A stretch of DNA of 64,000 nucleotides from Streptomyces termitum. GTDB taxonomy: Bacteria; Actinomycetota; Actinomycetes; Streptomycetales; Streptomycetaceae. Shown here piece after piece: positions 9,935 through 18,490 of the stretch (position 1 is its first letter; every line of letters begins with the position of its first letter). The stretch spans positions 124,001 to 188,000 of the forward strand of contig NZ_BMUL01000007.1 in the NCBI RefSeq assembly GCF_014650175.1, read 5' to 3'. A program made the translations under genes and the position numbers. The notes beneath the pieces were generated by a model, which was given only the letters and a program-made list of their open reading frames with translations, did not search any database and was not told where the DNA came from.

Positions 9935-10963
9935 TCAGAGCACGCTCTGCGCCTCCGCGTAACGCTCCTCGGGGACCGTCTTGAGGGTCTCCACGGCCTC
10001 GGCGAGCGGCACCATCACGATGTCCGTGCCGCGCAGCGCGGTCAGCATGCCGAACTCGCCGCGGTGCACGGCCTCCACGGCGTGCCAGCCGAAGCGGGTG
10101 GCGAGGACGCGGTCGTACGCGGTCGGGGTGCCGCCGCGCTGGACGTGGCCGAGGATGACCGGGCGGGCCTCCTTGCCGAGCCGGCGCTCCAGCTCCACCG
10201 AGAGCTGGTTGGCGACGCCGGTGAACCGCTCGTGGCCGTAGATGTCGGTGCCGGCGGTCTTGAAGTCCATGGAGGAGCCTTCGAGGGGCTTGGCGCCCTC
10301 GGCGACGACGACGATCGCGAAGCGCTTGCCGTCCTCGAAGCGGGCGCCGACGCGGGCGGTCAGCTCGTCGATGTCGAAGGGGCGCTCCGGGACGACGACG
10401 GCGTGGGCGCCGGCGGCCATGCCGGAGTGCAGGGCTATCCAGCCGGTGTGACGGCCCATGACCTCGACGACCAGGACGCGCTGGTGGGACTCGGCGGTGG
10501 TCTTCAGCCGGTCGAGGGCCTCGGTCGCCACGGTGACGGCGGTGTCGAAGCCGAAGGTGACGTCGGTCGAGGCGATGTCGTTGTCGATGGTCTTCGGGAC
10601 GCCGACGATCGGCAGGCCCGCCTCGGAGAGCAGGTTCGCGGCCTTGAGGGTGCCCTCGCCGCCGATCGGGATGATCGCGTCGAGACCCAGGTCCGCGACG
10701 TGGCCCTTGGCGCGCTCGACGCCGCCGACGAGGTGCGCGGGCTGCACGCGGGAGGAGCCGAGGATGGTGCCGCCGAGGGCGAGGATGCCGCCGACCGCGT
10801 CCAGGTCGAGCTTGCGGTAGTCGCACTCCAGGAGGCCCTTCCACCCGTCGTGGAAGCCGATGACCTCGTCCCCGTGGTCCACGACGGCGCGGTGCACGAC
10901 GGACCGGATGACGGCGTTCAGACCGGGGCAGTCTCCGCCGGAGGTGAGCACACCAATGCGCAT
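9935..10963 (-). CDS. pfkA: 6-phosphofructokinase
   Basis: Glycolytic enzyme converting fructose 6-phosphate to fructose 1,6-bisphosphate. The 342-residue product shows GVLTSGGDCPGLNAVIR at the nucleotide site, PKTIDNDI with the catalytic aspartate region (TIDND), EVMGRHTGWIAL for substrate binding and GHVQRGG. The phosphate-donor loop reads GGEGT, glycine at the position where PPi-dependent members usually carry aspartate (GGED), so ATP is the likely donor. Length and motifs fit group III PFKs of actinomycetes, of which streptomycetes usually have several; which paralogue this is cannot be told here. ATG 10963, with 176 bases of non-coding sequence upstream that probably hold its promoter. 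Confidence 0.95.
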   Translation of the reverse strand: MRIGVLTSGGDCPGLNAVIRSVVHRAVVDHGDEVIGFHDGWKGLLECDYRKLDLDAVGGILALGGTILGSSRVQPAHLVGGVERAKGHVADLGLDAIIPIGGEGTLKAANLLSEAGLPIVGVPKTIDNDIASTDVTFGFDTAVTVATEALDRLKTTAESHQRVLVVEVMGRHTGWIALHSGMAAGAHAVVVPERPFDIDELTARVGARFEDGKRFAIVVVAEGAKPLEGSSMDFKTAGTDIYGHERFTGVANQLSVELERRLGKEARPVILGHVQRGGTPTAYDRVLATRFGWHAVEAVHRGEFGMLTALRGTDIVMVPLAEAVETLKTVPEERYAEAQSVL

Positions 10964-11139
10964 AGCCCAAAAACCTTTGCAACGTGGGCCGACTCCCGGA
11001 CCACGTCGTCCGGCTGGATCCCCGCCACCCTATCGTTGCCGGGTGGCGGGGCCGAACCGGATGTCCGCAGATTGGACACTCGATTTACTTTCGAATCCAA
11101 TGTGCGGTATGCCGCTCAGACGTGCGCGATGAGGGGCCG

Positions 11140-11868
11140 TCAGGCGGGCTGCGTGGCGGCCGCGATGCGCTCGGCGCGCAGCGCCTCGTACCACCGGTCG
11201 TCGGTCGGCGGCAGCGCGTTCACGTCGAGCGCCAGCTTCAGCAGCAGGTCCGCGATCTGCGGGTTGCGGGCCATCACGGGGCCGTGCATGTAGGTGCCGA
11301 AGACGGTGTCGTTGTACGCGCCCTCGGTGCCGTCGCCGGTCCCGTTGCCGTTGCCGAAGAGGGTCCGCGCGAAGGGCCGGGCCGTCGGGCCGAGGTGGGT
11401 GACGCCCTGGTGGTTCTCGAAGCCGGTCAGCTGGGGGAGGCCCAGCTGCGGGTCGATGTCGGCGAGCACGTCGCCGACGCAGCGGGCGCCCTCGCCGCGG
11501 ACCGTGGTCACGTCGAGCAGGCCGAGGCCGGGCTCGCGCGCCCCGAGGTCGTTGACGAACTCGTGGCCCAGGATCTGGTAGCCGGCGCAGACCGAGAAGA
11601 TGATCGCGCCGTTGGAGGCGGCCCGGGACAGGCCGCCGTCCCGGCGCAGCCGCTCGGCGGCGAGCCGCTGCGGCCGGTCCTCGCCGCCGCCGACCAGGTA
11701 GATGTCGCCGGAGGTGGGGACGGGCTGGTCGCTGCGGACGTCGACGCGCTCGACGTTCAGGCGGCGCTGCCGGGCGCGGCGCTCGACCACGAGCACGTTG
11801 CCCTGGTCGCCGTAGGTGCTGAGCAGGTCCGGGTAGACCCAGACCACGCGCAGGCTGCTCTCACTCAT
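11140..11868 (-). CDS. gatD: Lipid II isoglutaminyl synthase, glutamine amidotransferase subunit
   Basis: Glutaminase half of the MurT/GatD complex, which amidates the D-glutamate of lipid II to D-isoglutamine during peptidoglycan synthesis. The class I glutamine-amidotransferase fold is indicated by the nucleophile elbow FSVCAGYQILG, with Cys94 at the same position as in Staphylococcus GatD, and the catalytic histidine in YMHGPVMARNP (His195). Start ATG 11868 (MSESSLRVVWVYPDLL) follows an AAGGA ribosome site. An unusual Gly/Asn/Thr-rich loop (NGNGTGDGTEG, about 173-183) precedes the histidine. It follows murT by 31 bases on the same strand, so the two are surely co-transcribed. Confidence 0.93.
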   Translation of the reverse strand: MSESSLRVVWVYPDLLSTYGDQGNVLVVERRARQRRLNVERVDVRSDQPVPTSGDIYLVGGGEDRPQRLAAERLRRDGGLSRAASNGAIIFSVCAGYQILGHEFVNDLGAREPGLGLLDVTTVRGEGARCVGDVLADIDPQLGLPQLTGFENHQGVTHLGPTARPFARTLFGNGNGTGDGTEGAYNDTVFGTYMHGPVMARNPQIADLLLKLALDVNALPPTDDRWYEALRAERIAAATQPA

Positions 11869-11899
11869 GCTGCAAGTCCTTCTGCGAGTCGGGGTGGGG

Positions 11900-13147
11900 T
11901 CAGTTGCCCACACGGCGGCGGACGTCCTGGAACGCCGTGTAGTTGGCGATCAGCTCGATCTGCCCGGGCGGGGCCATCGAGACGGCCTCGTCGAGGGTGT
12001 CGCAGACGCGGAAGTCCACGCCCGCGACCTCCAGGCGGACCGCCAGGTCGAGCCGCCGGTCGCCGATCACCATGATCGGGTGGCCGGCGAGCCGCCCGTA
12101 GTCGACGTCCCACAGCCAGGAGGTGTCGGTGCCGTCGGCGCCGCGCGCGTTGACCGAGAGGATCACCGGGGTCGGCGGCGGGTCGATCAGGGAGAAGGTC
12201 TCCAGCCAGCCCGCCGGGTTCTTCGCGAGCAGCAGCCGCAGCTGCCGGTTCTGGAAGGAGACCACGTCGTAGCGGCCGGCCACGGCCTGCACCTGGTACA
12301 TGCGCTCCAGGGCGACCTGCGGCGGCACGCCGAAGACGGCGGCGACGGCCGCCGAGGTGGCGGCGTTCGCCTTGTTGGCGCGGCCGGGGAGCTGGAGCCG
12401 GATCGGCCAGGCCGAGCCGTGCGGGTCGAGCACGTGGTCGCCGCTGAGCGCCCAGCTCGGGGCGGGCCGGCGGAAGCCGCACTCGCCGCAGAACCAGTCG
12501 TCGCCGGGACGCTGGAGCACACCGCCGCAGGAGGGGCACGACCAGGCGTCGTCCTTCCACTCCTGGCCGACCGCCACCCACACCACGTTGGGGGAGGAGG
12601 AGGCGGCCCACACGATGAGCGGGTCGTCGGCGTTGGCGATGACGACGGCCTTGGAGCCGTTCAGCCCCTCGCGCCACTTCTCGGCGAGCATCCGCGTCTC
12701 GGCGGCGCGGTCGAGCTGGTCGCGGGAGAGGTTGAGCAGCGCGATGGCCTTGGGGGTGGTGTCGCGGGCGACGCCGGCGAGGTACTTCTCGTCGACCTCG
12801 ATCACGCCGTACCGGGAGTCGGTGCCGCCGGCCAGGGCCGAGGTGATGCCCGCGGGCATGTTGGCGCCGAGGGCGTTGGAGACCACGGGGCCGCTCGCGC
12901 GCAGCGCCTCGGCGATGAGCCGGGTCGTCGTGGTCTTGCCGTTGGTGGCGGACACGAGGACGACGTCCAGGTGCTGCGCGAGCCGTCCCAGCAGGTCGGG
13001 GTCGAGCTTGAGCGCGACCCTGCCGCCGATCACCGATCCGCTGCCGCGGCCGGCCGCCCGCGACACCGCGGCGGCCGCCTTGCCAGCGGTCACGGCCAAC
13101 TTGGCACGCGGCGACAGCGGCTCTGGATTACCGGGGTGTCCTGACAT
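11900..13147 (-). CDS. murT: Lipid II isoglutaminyl synthase, Mur-ligase subunit MurT
   Basis: ATP-dependent Mur-ligase partner of GatD; it activates the lipid II glutamate carboxylate that GatD-derived ammonia amidates. The 415-residue product has the ATP-binding loop VSATNGKTTTTRL (about 65-77), a Mur central domain, and a four-cysteine zinc ribbon (CPSCGG and CGECG) typical of MurT and absent from MurC-F. The C-terminal DUF1727-type domain follows (WLWDVDYGRLAGHPIMV). ATG 13147. First gene of murT-gatD and divergent from def, with 103 bases between. Confidence 0.94.
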   Translation of the reverse strand: MSGHPGNPEPLSPRAKLAVTAGKAAAAVSRAAGRGSGSVIGGRVALKLDPDLLGRLAQHLDVVLVSATNGKTTTTRLIAEALRASGPVVSNALGANMPAGITSALAGGTDSRYGVIEVDEKYLAGVARDTTPKAIALLNLSRDQLDRAAETRMLAEKWREGLNGSKAVVIANADDPLIVWAASSSPNVVWVAVGQEWKDDAWSCPSCGGVLQRPGDDWFCGECGFRRPAPSWALSGDHVLDPHGSAWPIRLQLPGRANKANAATSAAVAAVFGVPPQVALERMYQVQAVAGRYDVVSFQNRQLRLLLAKNPAGWLETFSLIDPPPTPVILSVNARGADGTDTSWLWDVDYGRLAGHPIMVIGDRRLDLAVRLEVAGVDFRVCDTLDEAVSMAPPGQIELIANYTAFQDVRRRVGN

Positions 13148-13250
13148 CGTCCTTGATCCTCCTTGCGTCGGTCGGGGCTCAGCCTATCGAGAACCGGCCA
13201 GGAGCCCGAACCGCGGCACCGGGCCGACCGTATGAAATGAGGAGGTCACG

Positions 13251-13832
13251 GTGGACCGTACCCTTACGGCCATGCGAAACCGCCCCATCCCCGGCAGCTC
13301 CGGAGTCGTCCGGACCATGACCCTGCTCGGCGACCCCGTGCTGCACGCGCCCTGCGCTCCCGTCACCGAGTTCGGCCCCGTGCTGGACGGGCTGGTGGAG
13401 TCGATGTTCGCCACCATGTACGCCGCGCACGGGGTGGGACTCGCCGCGAACCAGGTGGGCGTGGGGCTGCGGGTCTTCGTCTACGACTGCCCGGACGACG
13501 AGGACGTGCGGCACCTGGGGCACGTGGTGAACCCGCGCCTGGTCGAGGCCGACGGCGACGAGTTCCGCGGCCCGGAGGGCTGCCTGTCGCTGCCGGGTCT
13601 GGAGGCGCCGGTGGCGCGGTACGACCGCGCGGTGGTGGAGGGCGTCCGCGCGGACGGCACCCCGGTGCGGATCGAGGGCACGGGCTTCTTCGCCCGCTGC
13701 CTCCAGCACGAGATGGACCACCTGGAGGGCCGGGTCTACGCGGAGCGCGTCACGGGGTGGCGGAGATCACGCCTCCTGAAGGCCGTCCGCAAGCGCCCCT
13801 GGGGCGCCGGCGCCGCCGTCCTGGAGTCGTAA
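13251..13832 (+). CDS. def: Peptide deformylase
   Basis: Metalloenzyme that removes the formyl group from N-terminal methionine of new proteins. All three family motifs are present in the 193-residue product: GVGLAANQVG (motif 1), EGCLSLPG with the metal-ligand cysteine (motif 2) and QHEMDHLEG with the two histidines and catalytic glutamate (motif 3). GTG 13251 is preferred over ATG 13272 because a near-perfect AGGAGGT ribosome site ends four bases before it. Streptomycetes usually carry more than one deformylase gene, so this may be one of several. Confidence 0.95.
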   Translation: MDRTLTAMRNRPIPGSSGVVRTMTLLGDPVLHAPCAPVTEFGPVLDGLVESMFATMYAAHGVGLAANQVGVGLRVFVYDCPDDEDVRHLGHVVNPRLVEADGDEFRGPEGCLSLPGLEAPVARYDRAVVEGVRADGTPVRIEGTGFFARCLQHEMDHLEGRVYAERVTGWRRSRLLKAVRKRPWGAGAAVLES

Positions 13833-13905
13833 CCCCCGCCCCGCCCCCCTTGTCGTACGGCTCCGAGCCCCCGGGCCCGCGCGCGCCGGGCGCGTCCTTT
13901 GCGGG

Positions 13906-13927
13906 CCCCGCCCGCCTCCGGGCGGGG
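13906..13927. terminator. Hairpin between def and the TetR gene
   Basis: A perfect 9-bp stem CCCCGCCCG / CGGGCGGGG with a CCTC loop, between the ends of convergent genes def and the leftward tetR-family gene. Confidence 0.65.
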
Positions 13928-13952
13928 CGGGGGAGGGGACGGGCCGGGCGGG

Positions 13953-14600
13953 TCAGAACCCCGGGCCGCCGGGGCGGTCGTCGGCCTCGGCGAGCCGGCC
14001 CCAGAGCAGGTCCGCGAGGGCGTGGACCAGGTCGGCGCGGGAGCAGGGGCGCTCGCCCAGCCACCAGTCGCCCGCCGCGTGCATCATGCCGACGATGCCG
14101 TGGCCCCAGATCCGGGCCTGGGCCTCGGCGGCCGGGCCGAGGTCGACGCGCTCGGCGATGACCCGGCCCAGCTCCTCGCCCATGCGGCGCAGCAGCGGGG
14201 CGGAGTGGCGGCCGACGTCGAAGCCCTGCTCGGCCTGCTGGGACTCCTCGGCCGGGTGCATCAGGAAGCGGTAGACCTGCGGCATCGCCTCGATGGAGGA
14301 GAGGTAGGTGTCGAGGGTGGCCTCGACCCGGCGGCGGCGGTCGGCGGGGGCGTCGAGGGCGTCGCGCAGCGAGGCGAGCAGGGCGTCGGTGTGGCGGGTG
14401 GCGAGGGCGCGGTAGAGGCCGCCCTTGTCGCCGAAGTGGCGGTAGAGGATCGGCTTGGTGATGCCCGCCTCGGCCGCGATCGCGTTCATGGATGCCTTGG
14501 GGCCGTCGCGGAGCACCACCCGGTCCGCCGCCTCCAGCAGTTCGCGCCGCCGCTGCTCGGCGGGCTTCTGCTGGTCGGTGGTCCGGTGTGCGATGTCCAT
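13953..14600 (-). CDS. TetR family transcriptional regulator
   Basis: DNA-binding regulator of 215 residues. The N-terminal TetR helix-turn-helix is clear: RRELLEAADRVVLRDGPKASMNAIAAEAGITKPILYRHFGDKGGLYRAL in pieces, with the recognition helix around ITKPILYRHF. The C-terminal ligand domain is Ala/Arg rich. The start ATG 14600 follows a GGGGAGA ribosome site; the frame is open 51 bases further. It is divergent from the acyl-CoA dehydrogenase gene at 14777, and palindromes in the shared promoter region (14728-14756) are likely operators. The ligand is probably an acyl-CoA or fatty acid, by context. Confidence 0.9.
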   Translation of the reverse strand: MDIAHRTTDQQKPAEQRRRELLEAADRVVLRDGPKASMNAIAAEAGITKPILYRHFGDKGGLYRALATRHTDALLASLRDALDAPADRRRRVEATLDTYLSSIEAMPQVYRFLMHPAEESQQAEQGFDVGRHSAPLLRRMGEELGRVIAERVDLGPAAEAQARIWGHGIVGMMHAAGDWWLGERPCSRADLVHALADLLWGRLAEADDRPGGPGF

Positions 14601-14709
14601 AAGCGTGTCTCCCCGCCCGTGCGATGACCTGAGGCTGTCGCAACGTAACACCCGCGCGGCATGCTGTGCCGAACGGCCCGATCCGCCTCCTTCCCCGAGG
14701 AACCGCAGG

Positions 14710-14756
14710 TTGACAGGCGTACCCGCCGGTAACAGACTGCTGTTACCGCAAGTAAC
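14710..14756 (+). promoter_or_regulatory. Promoter and TetR operator for the acyl-CoA dehydrogenase gene
   Basis: TTGACA at 14710-14715 followed after 17 bases by CAGACT fits a vegetative promoter. The -10 region lies inside a perfect 8-bp-arm palindrome, GGTAACAG (14728-14735) and CTGTTACC (14740-14747). A second half-site GTAAC at 14752-14756 forms another inverted pair with GTTAC. A bound repressor would block polymerase. Confidence 0.6.
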
Positions 14757-14776
14757 GTACTGCTGGGAGGGAACGC

Positions 14777-15991
14777 ATGGGCGAGTTCACGCTCGATCTC
14801 AACGAGGACCAGAAGCAGGTCCGCGACTGGCTCCACGGCTTCGCCGCGGACGTCATACGTCCGGCCGCCGCCGAGTGGGACGAGCGTGAGGAGACCCCCT
14901 GGCCCATCATCCAGGAGGCGGCCAAGCTCGGAATCTACAGCCTCGACTTCTACGCGCAGCAGTTCTTCGACCCCACCGGCCTCGGCATCCCGATGGCCAT
15001 GGAGGAGCTGTTCTGGGGCGACGCGGGCATCGCGCTCTCCATCGTCGGCACCGGCCTCGCCGCCGTCGGCGTCCTCGCCAACGGCACCGAGGAGCAGATC
15101 GGCACCTGGGTGCCGCAGATGTACGGCGACGCCACCGACGTCAAGGTCGCCGCCTTCTGCTCCTCCGAGCCCGACGCCGGCTCCGACGTCGCCTCCATGC
15201 GCACCCGCGCCGTCTACGACGAGGCCAAGGACGAGTGGGTCCTCAACGGCACCAAGACCTGGGCGACCAACGGCGGCATCGCCAACGTCCACGTCGTCGT
15301 CGCCGTCGTCGACGCGGAGCTCGGCTCCAAGGGCCACGCCTCCTTCATCGTGCCGCCGAACACCCCCGGCCTCTCCCAGGGCCAGAAGTTCCAGAAGCAC
15401 GGCATCCGCGCCTCGCACACCGCCGAGGTCGTCCTGGAGGACGTCCGCGTCCCCGGCTCCTGCCTGCTCGGCGGCAAGGACAAGCTGGACGAGCGCCTCG
15501 CCCGCGCCCGCGAGAAGGCCAGGACCGGCGGCGAGCGCGTGAAGAACGCCGCCATGGCCACCTTCGAGGCGTCCCGCCCCGCGGTCGGCGCCATGGCCGT
15601 CGGCACCGCCCGCGCCGCGTACGAGGTCGCCCTCGACTACGCGAAGACCCGCGTGCAGTTCGGCCGCCCGATCATCGAGAACCAGGGCGTCGCCTTCCAG
15701 CTCGCCGACATGGCCACCCGGATCGACGCCGCCCGCCTGCTGGTCTGGCGCGCCTCCTGGATGGCCACCGCGGGCAAGCCCTTCACGAACGCCGAGGGCT
15801 CCATGTCGAAGCTGTACGCGAGCGAGGTCGCCAAGTCCGTCACCGCCCAGGCCATCCAGATCCTCGGCGGCAACGGCTACACCCGCGAGTACCCGGTGGA
15901 GCGGATGCACCGCGACGCCGCCATCTACACCATCTTTGAAGGCACCAGCGAGATCCAGCGCATGGTCATCAGCCGCGCCCTCGCCAGGTAG
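14777..15991 (+). CDS. Acyl-CoA dehydrogenase
   Basis: FAD-dependent acyl-CoA dehydrogenase of fatty-acid or branched-chain acyl-CoA breakdown. The 404-residue product has the usual family length and motifs: FCSSEPDAGSDVASM (FAD/substrate binding), GTKTWATNGGIANV, the RVQFGRPI block, QILGGNGYTREYPVERMHRDA and the C-terminal IFEGTSEIQRMVISR, whose glutamate is the usual catalytic base position. A charged insertion (GGKDKLDERLARAREKARTGGERVKN, about 235-260, given here in outline) extends the region before the C-terminal helical domain. ATG 14777 follows GGGAGGG. Probably repressed by the divergent TetR protein. Confidence 0.93.
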   Translation: MGEFTLDLNEDQKQVRDWLHGFAADVIRPAAAEWDEREETPWPIIQEAAKLGIYSLDFYAQQFFDPTGLGIPMAMEELFWGDAGIALSIVGTGLAAVGVLANGTEEQIGTWVPQMYGDATDVKVAAFCSSEPDAGSDVASMRTRAVYDEAKDEWVLNGTKTWATNGGIANVHVVVAVVDAELGSKGHASFIVPPNTPGLSQGQKFQKHGIRASHTAEVVLEDVRVPGSCLLGGKDKLDERLARAREKARTGGERVKNAAMATFEASRPAVGAMAVGTARAAYEVALDYAKTRVQFGRPIIENQGVAFQLADMATRIDAARLLVWRASWMATAGKPFTNAEGSMSKLYASEVAKSVTAQAIQILGGNGYTREYPVERMHRDAAIYTIFEGTSEIQRMVISRALAR

Positions 15992-16026
15992 CCGCACCGC
16001 CCCGGGCCCCCGCGCCCGGACGCACA

Positions 16027-16057
16027 CCGGGCCCGCACCGTGACGGTGCGGGCCCGG
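16027..16057. terminator. Bidirectional terminator hairpin
   Basis: A perfect 14-bp stem CCGGGCCCGCACCG / CGGTGCGGGCCCGG with a TGA loop, between the convergent ends of the acyl-CoA dehydrogenase gene and the 59-residue leftward gene. Confidence 0.85.
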
Positions 16058-16079
16058 AGGGTTCTCAGTGCCGTGCGCT

Positions 16080-16259
16080 TCAGGCGGCGAGCTCCTGCTC
16101 GGCCCGCATCGCGCACTCCCACTCCACGAGCAGCCGGCCGTACTCCTCGCGGCCCGCCGGCGACAGCACGCCCGTGGCCCAGAGGGCGCGGATGCGGCAG
16201 TTGATGACGTCGGAGGCGGTGAGCGGGATCGTGGTCGGGGTGTCGAGCTGTTCGGACAT
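16080..16259 (-). CDS. Small conserved-looking protein of unknown function (59 residues)
   Basis: A short leftward gene from ATG 16259 to TGA 16080. The product begins MSEQLDTPTTIPLTASDVIN, then CRIRALWATGVLSPAGREEY and ends GRLLVEWECAMRAEQELAA. It is soluble, helical-looking and acidic, with codon use typical of the surrounding real genes. I recall similar short proteins (IRALW ... LSPxxREEYxRLLxEW) in other streptomycetes, but know no function. No good ribosome site is seen. It ends at a strong hairpin shared with the convergent dehydrogenase gene, which supports it as a transcription unit. Confidence 0.65.
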   Translation of the reverse strand: MSEQLDTPTTIPLTASDVINCRIRALWATGVLSPAGREEYGRLLVEWECAMRAEQELAA

Positions 16260-16474
16260 GGGGCAAGTTTATGAGCCGGGACTGACAGCCGATGATCCCC
16301 GCGCGACGCGTCGGCCAAACCACCGGAGCCCGAGAAAAGTCGGAGAAACCGCTCCAACCTGCGGGAAGACCCTTCGGCCCGGGCCGCCCGAGGTGACCTC
16401 GCGTCGCCGGGGAGTGACCGATCGCACACGTGAGGTCAGCCTCATGGCGGAGCCGCCCCCGCCGGAAGGAGGAC

Positions 16475-16960
16475 TCAGACCACGCAGAACTCGTTCCCCT
16501 CGGGGTCCTGGAGGAGCACCGCGTAGTGGTCCATGCCGCCCGGCGCGTCCGTCACACGCAGCACCGAGGCGCCGAGCGCGGTCAGCCGGGCCACCTCGCC
16601 GTCCACCCGGCCCCGCCGCACCGCGAGCGGCACCCCCCGCCCGCCGCCCACCTTCAGGTCCAGGTGCAGGCGGTTCTTCACCGTCTTGGCCTCGGGCACG
16701 GCCTGGAACCACACCCGGGGCCCGGCGCCCGCCGGGTCCACGAGCGACTCCGCCAGGTCCCCGGTGCCCTCGGGCAGCTCCTCCGCCGGGACGCCGCTCG
16801 CCTCCCAGTACGCCCGCCAGCTCGCGTACCCCTCCGGCGGCGGCTCCGGCACGTACCGCAGCGCCGCTCCCCAGAACGCCACCAGCCGCACCGGATCGAC
16901 GCAGTCGACCGTCAACTGGAACGTCATCCCCGGGCGTTCGTCCATCTCTGCCTCGTCCAT
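16475..16960 (-). CDS. VOC superfamily (glyoxalase/bleomycin-resistance-like) protein
   Basis: Small protein of the vicinal-oxygen-chelate fold, about 161 residues from ATG 16960, chosen for the GGGAGG ribosome site upstream. It shows two beta-alpha-beta modules: TFQLTVDCVDPVRLVAFWGAAL and, in the second half, KNRLHLDLKVG followed by VARLTALGASVLRV and VLLQDPEGNEFCVV. These match the glyoxalase-6-like subfamily common in Streptomyces, whose substrates are mostly unknown. Divergent from the P450 gene. Confidence 0.85.
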   Translation of the reverse strand: MDEAEMDERPGMTFQLTVDCVDPVRLVAFWGAALRYVPEPPPEGYASWRAYWEASGVPAEELPEGTGDLAESLVDPAGAGPRVWFQAVPEAKTVKNRLHLDLKVGGGRGVPLAVRRGRVDGEVARLTALGASVLRVTDAPGGMDHYAVLLQDPEGNEFCVV

Positions 16961-17105
16961 GCCCCGAGCCTCCCAGACGCCACCGACAACCACGGAGAAC
17001 CCCGTGACCGGCCAGATCCGGCCGGGTGTCCCACGGAAGCTACCGGCGAGTCATTTGAATGGGGGACAATCACCCCGCCGTGAACGACCAATGGGGGAGA
17101 CGCAC

Positions 17106-18479
17106 ATGGCCATCACCACCCGAACCGAGGCACCCCGGCTCACCGGACTGCCCGTCCTCGGCTCCCTGCTCGACCTGAAGAACGACTCGCTCGCCACCTT
17201 CCTGCGCGCCCGCCGCGACCACGGCGACGTCGTCCGCATCTCCGCGGGCCCGCCCGGCGCCCGCGCCGTCGTCTACGGCGTCTTCTCCGCCGAGGGCGCC
17301 CAGCAGGTCCTCGCCGGGGAATCCGCCAACTTCCGCAAGGACAACGCCTTCTACCAGGAGATCCGCGAGTCCTTCGGCAACGGCCTGCTCACCAGCCAGG
17401 ACGAGGACTACCTGCGCCAGCGCCGGCTCGTCCAGCCCCTCTTCACCAAGCGCCGCGTCGACGGCTACGCCGCCGCCGTGGCCGCCGAGGTCCGCACCCT
17501 CACCGCCGAATGGGACCAGGCCGGCGCCGACTCCGTCGACGTCCTCCAGGAATCCACCCGGCTCGCGCTGCGCGCCGTCGCCCGCATCCTCTTCGGCACC
17601 GACGTCGACACCGCCGTCGACGTCGTCGAGCGCTGCTTCCCCGGCGTCGGTGCCTACGTGCTCCGCCGCGGCTACTCCCCGCTCAAGGTGCCCCGCGACT
17701 GGCCCACCCCCGGCAACCGCCGGGCCGCCGCCCTCCACCAGGCCCTCTACGAGGTCTGCGACCGGATCATCGCCGACCGGAAGGCCGCCGGACGCGGCCC
17801 CGGCGACGGCGACGACCTGCTCACCCTCCTCGCCGAGGCCGAGAGCGCCGAGGACAGCTCCTTCGACGCCACCGAACTGCGCGAACAGGTCCTCGTCTTC
17901 CTCCTCGCCGGCCACGAGACCACCGCCACCTCGCTCGGCTTCGCGCTCCACCTCCTGGCCCGCCACCCCGACGTCCAGCGCCGTGCCCACGAGGAGGTCG
18001 ACCGGGTCCTCGGCGGCCGCACCCCCGGCGCCGCCGACCTCGACGCCCTGCCCTACGTCACCCGGGTCCTCAAGGAGACGATGCGCCTCTTCCCGGCCGC
18101 GCCCGTCATCGGCCGCCGGGCCGTCGCCGCCACCGAGGTCGGCGGCGTCGCCATCCCGGCCGGCGCCGATGTCGTCGTCGCCCCCTGGGTCACCCACCGG
18201 CACCCCGCCTACTGGGAGGACCCCGAGCGCTTCGACCCCGACCGCTTCACCCCCGAGGCGGAGGCGGCCCGGCCCCGCTACGCCTGGTTCCCCTTCGGCG
18301 GCGGGCCCCGGGCCTGCATCGGACAGCACTTCTCGATGCTGGAGTCGGTCATCGCGCTCGCGATGGTCCTCCAGCGCCACGGCTTCGAGGCCGTCGACAC
18401 CGAGGTGCCCGTCTCCTCCGCGATCACCCTCCAGGTCGCCGGCCCGGCCCGCTGCCGACTGGTTCCCCGGGAGGGCTGA
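17106..18479 (+). CDS. Cytochrome P450
   Basis: Haem-thiolate monooxygenase of 457 residues. Motifs in order: proline-rich N-terminus (PRLTGLPVLGSLLDL), I-helix oxygen-activation motif AGHETTATS (about residue 270), K-helix ExxR (KETMRLFP), the PERF block (EDPERFDPDRF) and the haem loop FPFGGGPRACIGQHFSMLE with Cys404. The GGGPRxCIG loop and KETMRLFPAAP block resemble the CYP102/eukaryote-like branch rather than typical soluble Streptomyces P450s with HHCLG loops. No ferredoxin or reductase gene is adjacent. ATG 17106 is preferred over ATG 17091 because the GGGGGAGA ribosome site lies between them. Substrate unknown. Confidence 0.93.
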   Translation: MAITTRTEAPRLTGLPVLGSLLDLKNDSLATFLRARRDHGDVVRISAGPPGARAVVYGVFSAEGAQQVLAGESANFRKDNAFYQEIRESFGNGLLTSQDEDYLRQRRLVQPLFTKRRVDGYAAAVAAEVRTLTAEWDQAGADSVDVLQESTRLALRAVARILFGTDVDTAVDVVERCFPGVGAYVLRRGYSPLKVPRDWPTPGNRRAAALHQALYEVCDRIIADRKAAGRGPGDGDDLLTLLAEAESAEDSSFDATELREQVLVFLLAGHETTATSLGFALHLLARHPDVQRRAHEEVDRVLGGRTPGAADLDALPYVTRVLKETMRLFPAAPVIGRRAVAATEVGGVAIPAGADVVVAPWVTHRHPAYWEDPERFDPDRFTPEAEAARPRYAWFPFGGGPRACIGQHFSMLESVIALAMVLQRHGFEAVDTEVPVSSAITLQVAGPARCRLVPREG

Positions 18480-18490
18480 CCGGCCGCGCC

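Noticed and set aside
9935..10963. pfkA as a pyrophosphate-dependent enzyme
   Set aside because: The donor loop is GGEGT with glycine where PPi-dependent enzymes carry aspartate, so ATP use is more likely.
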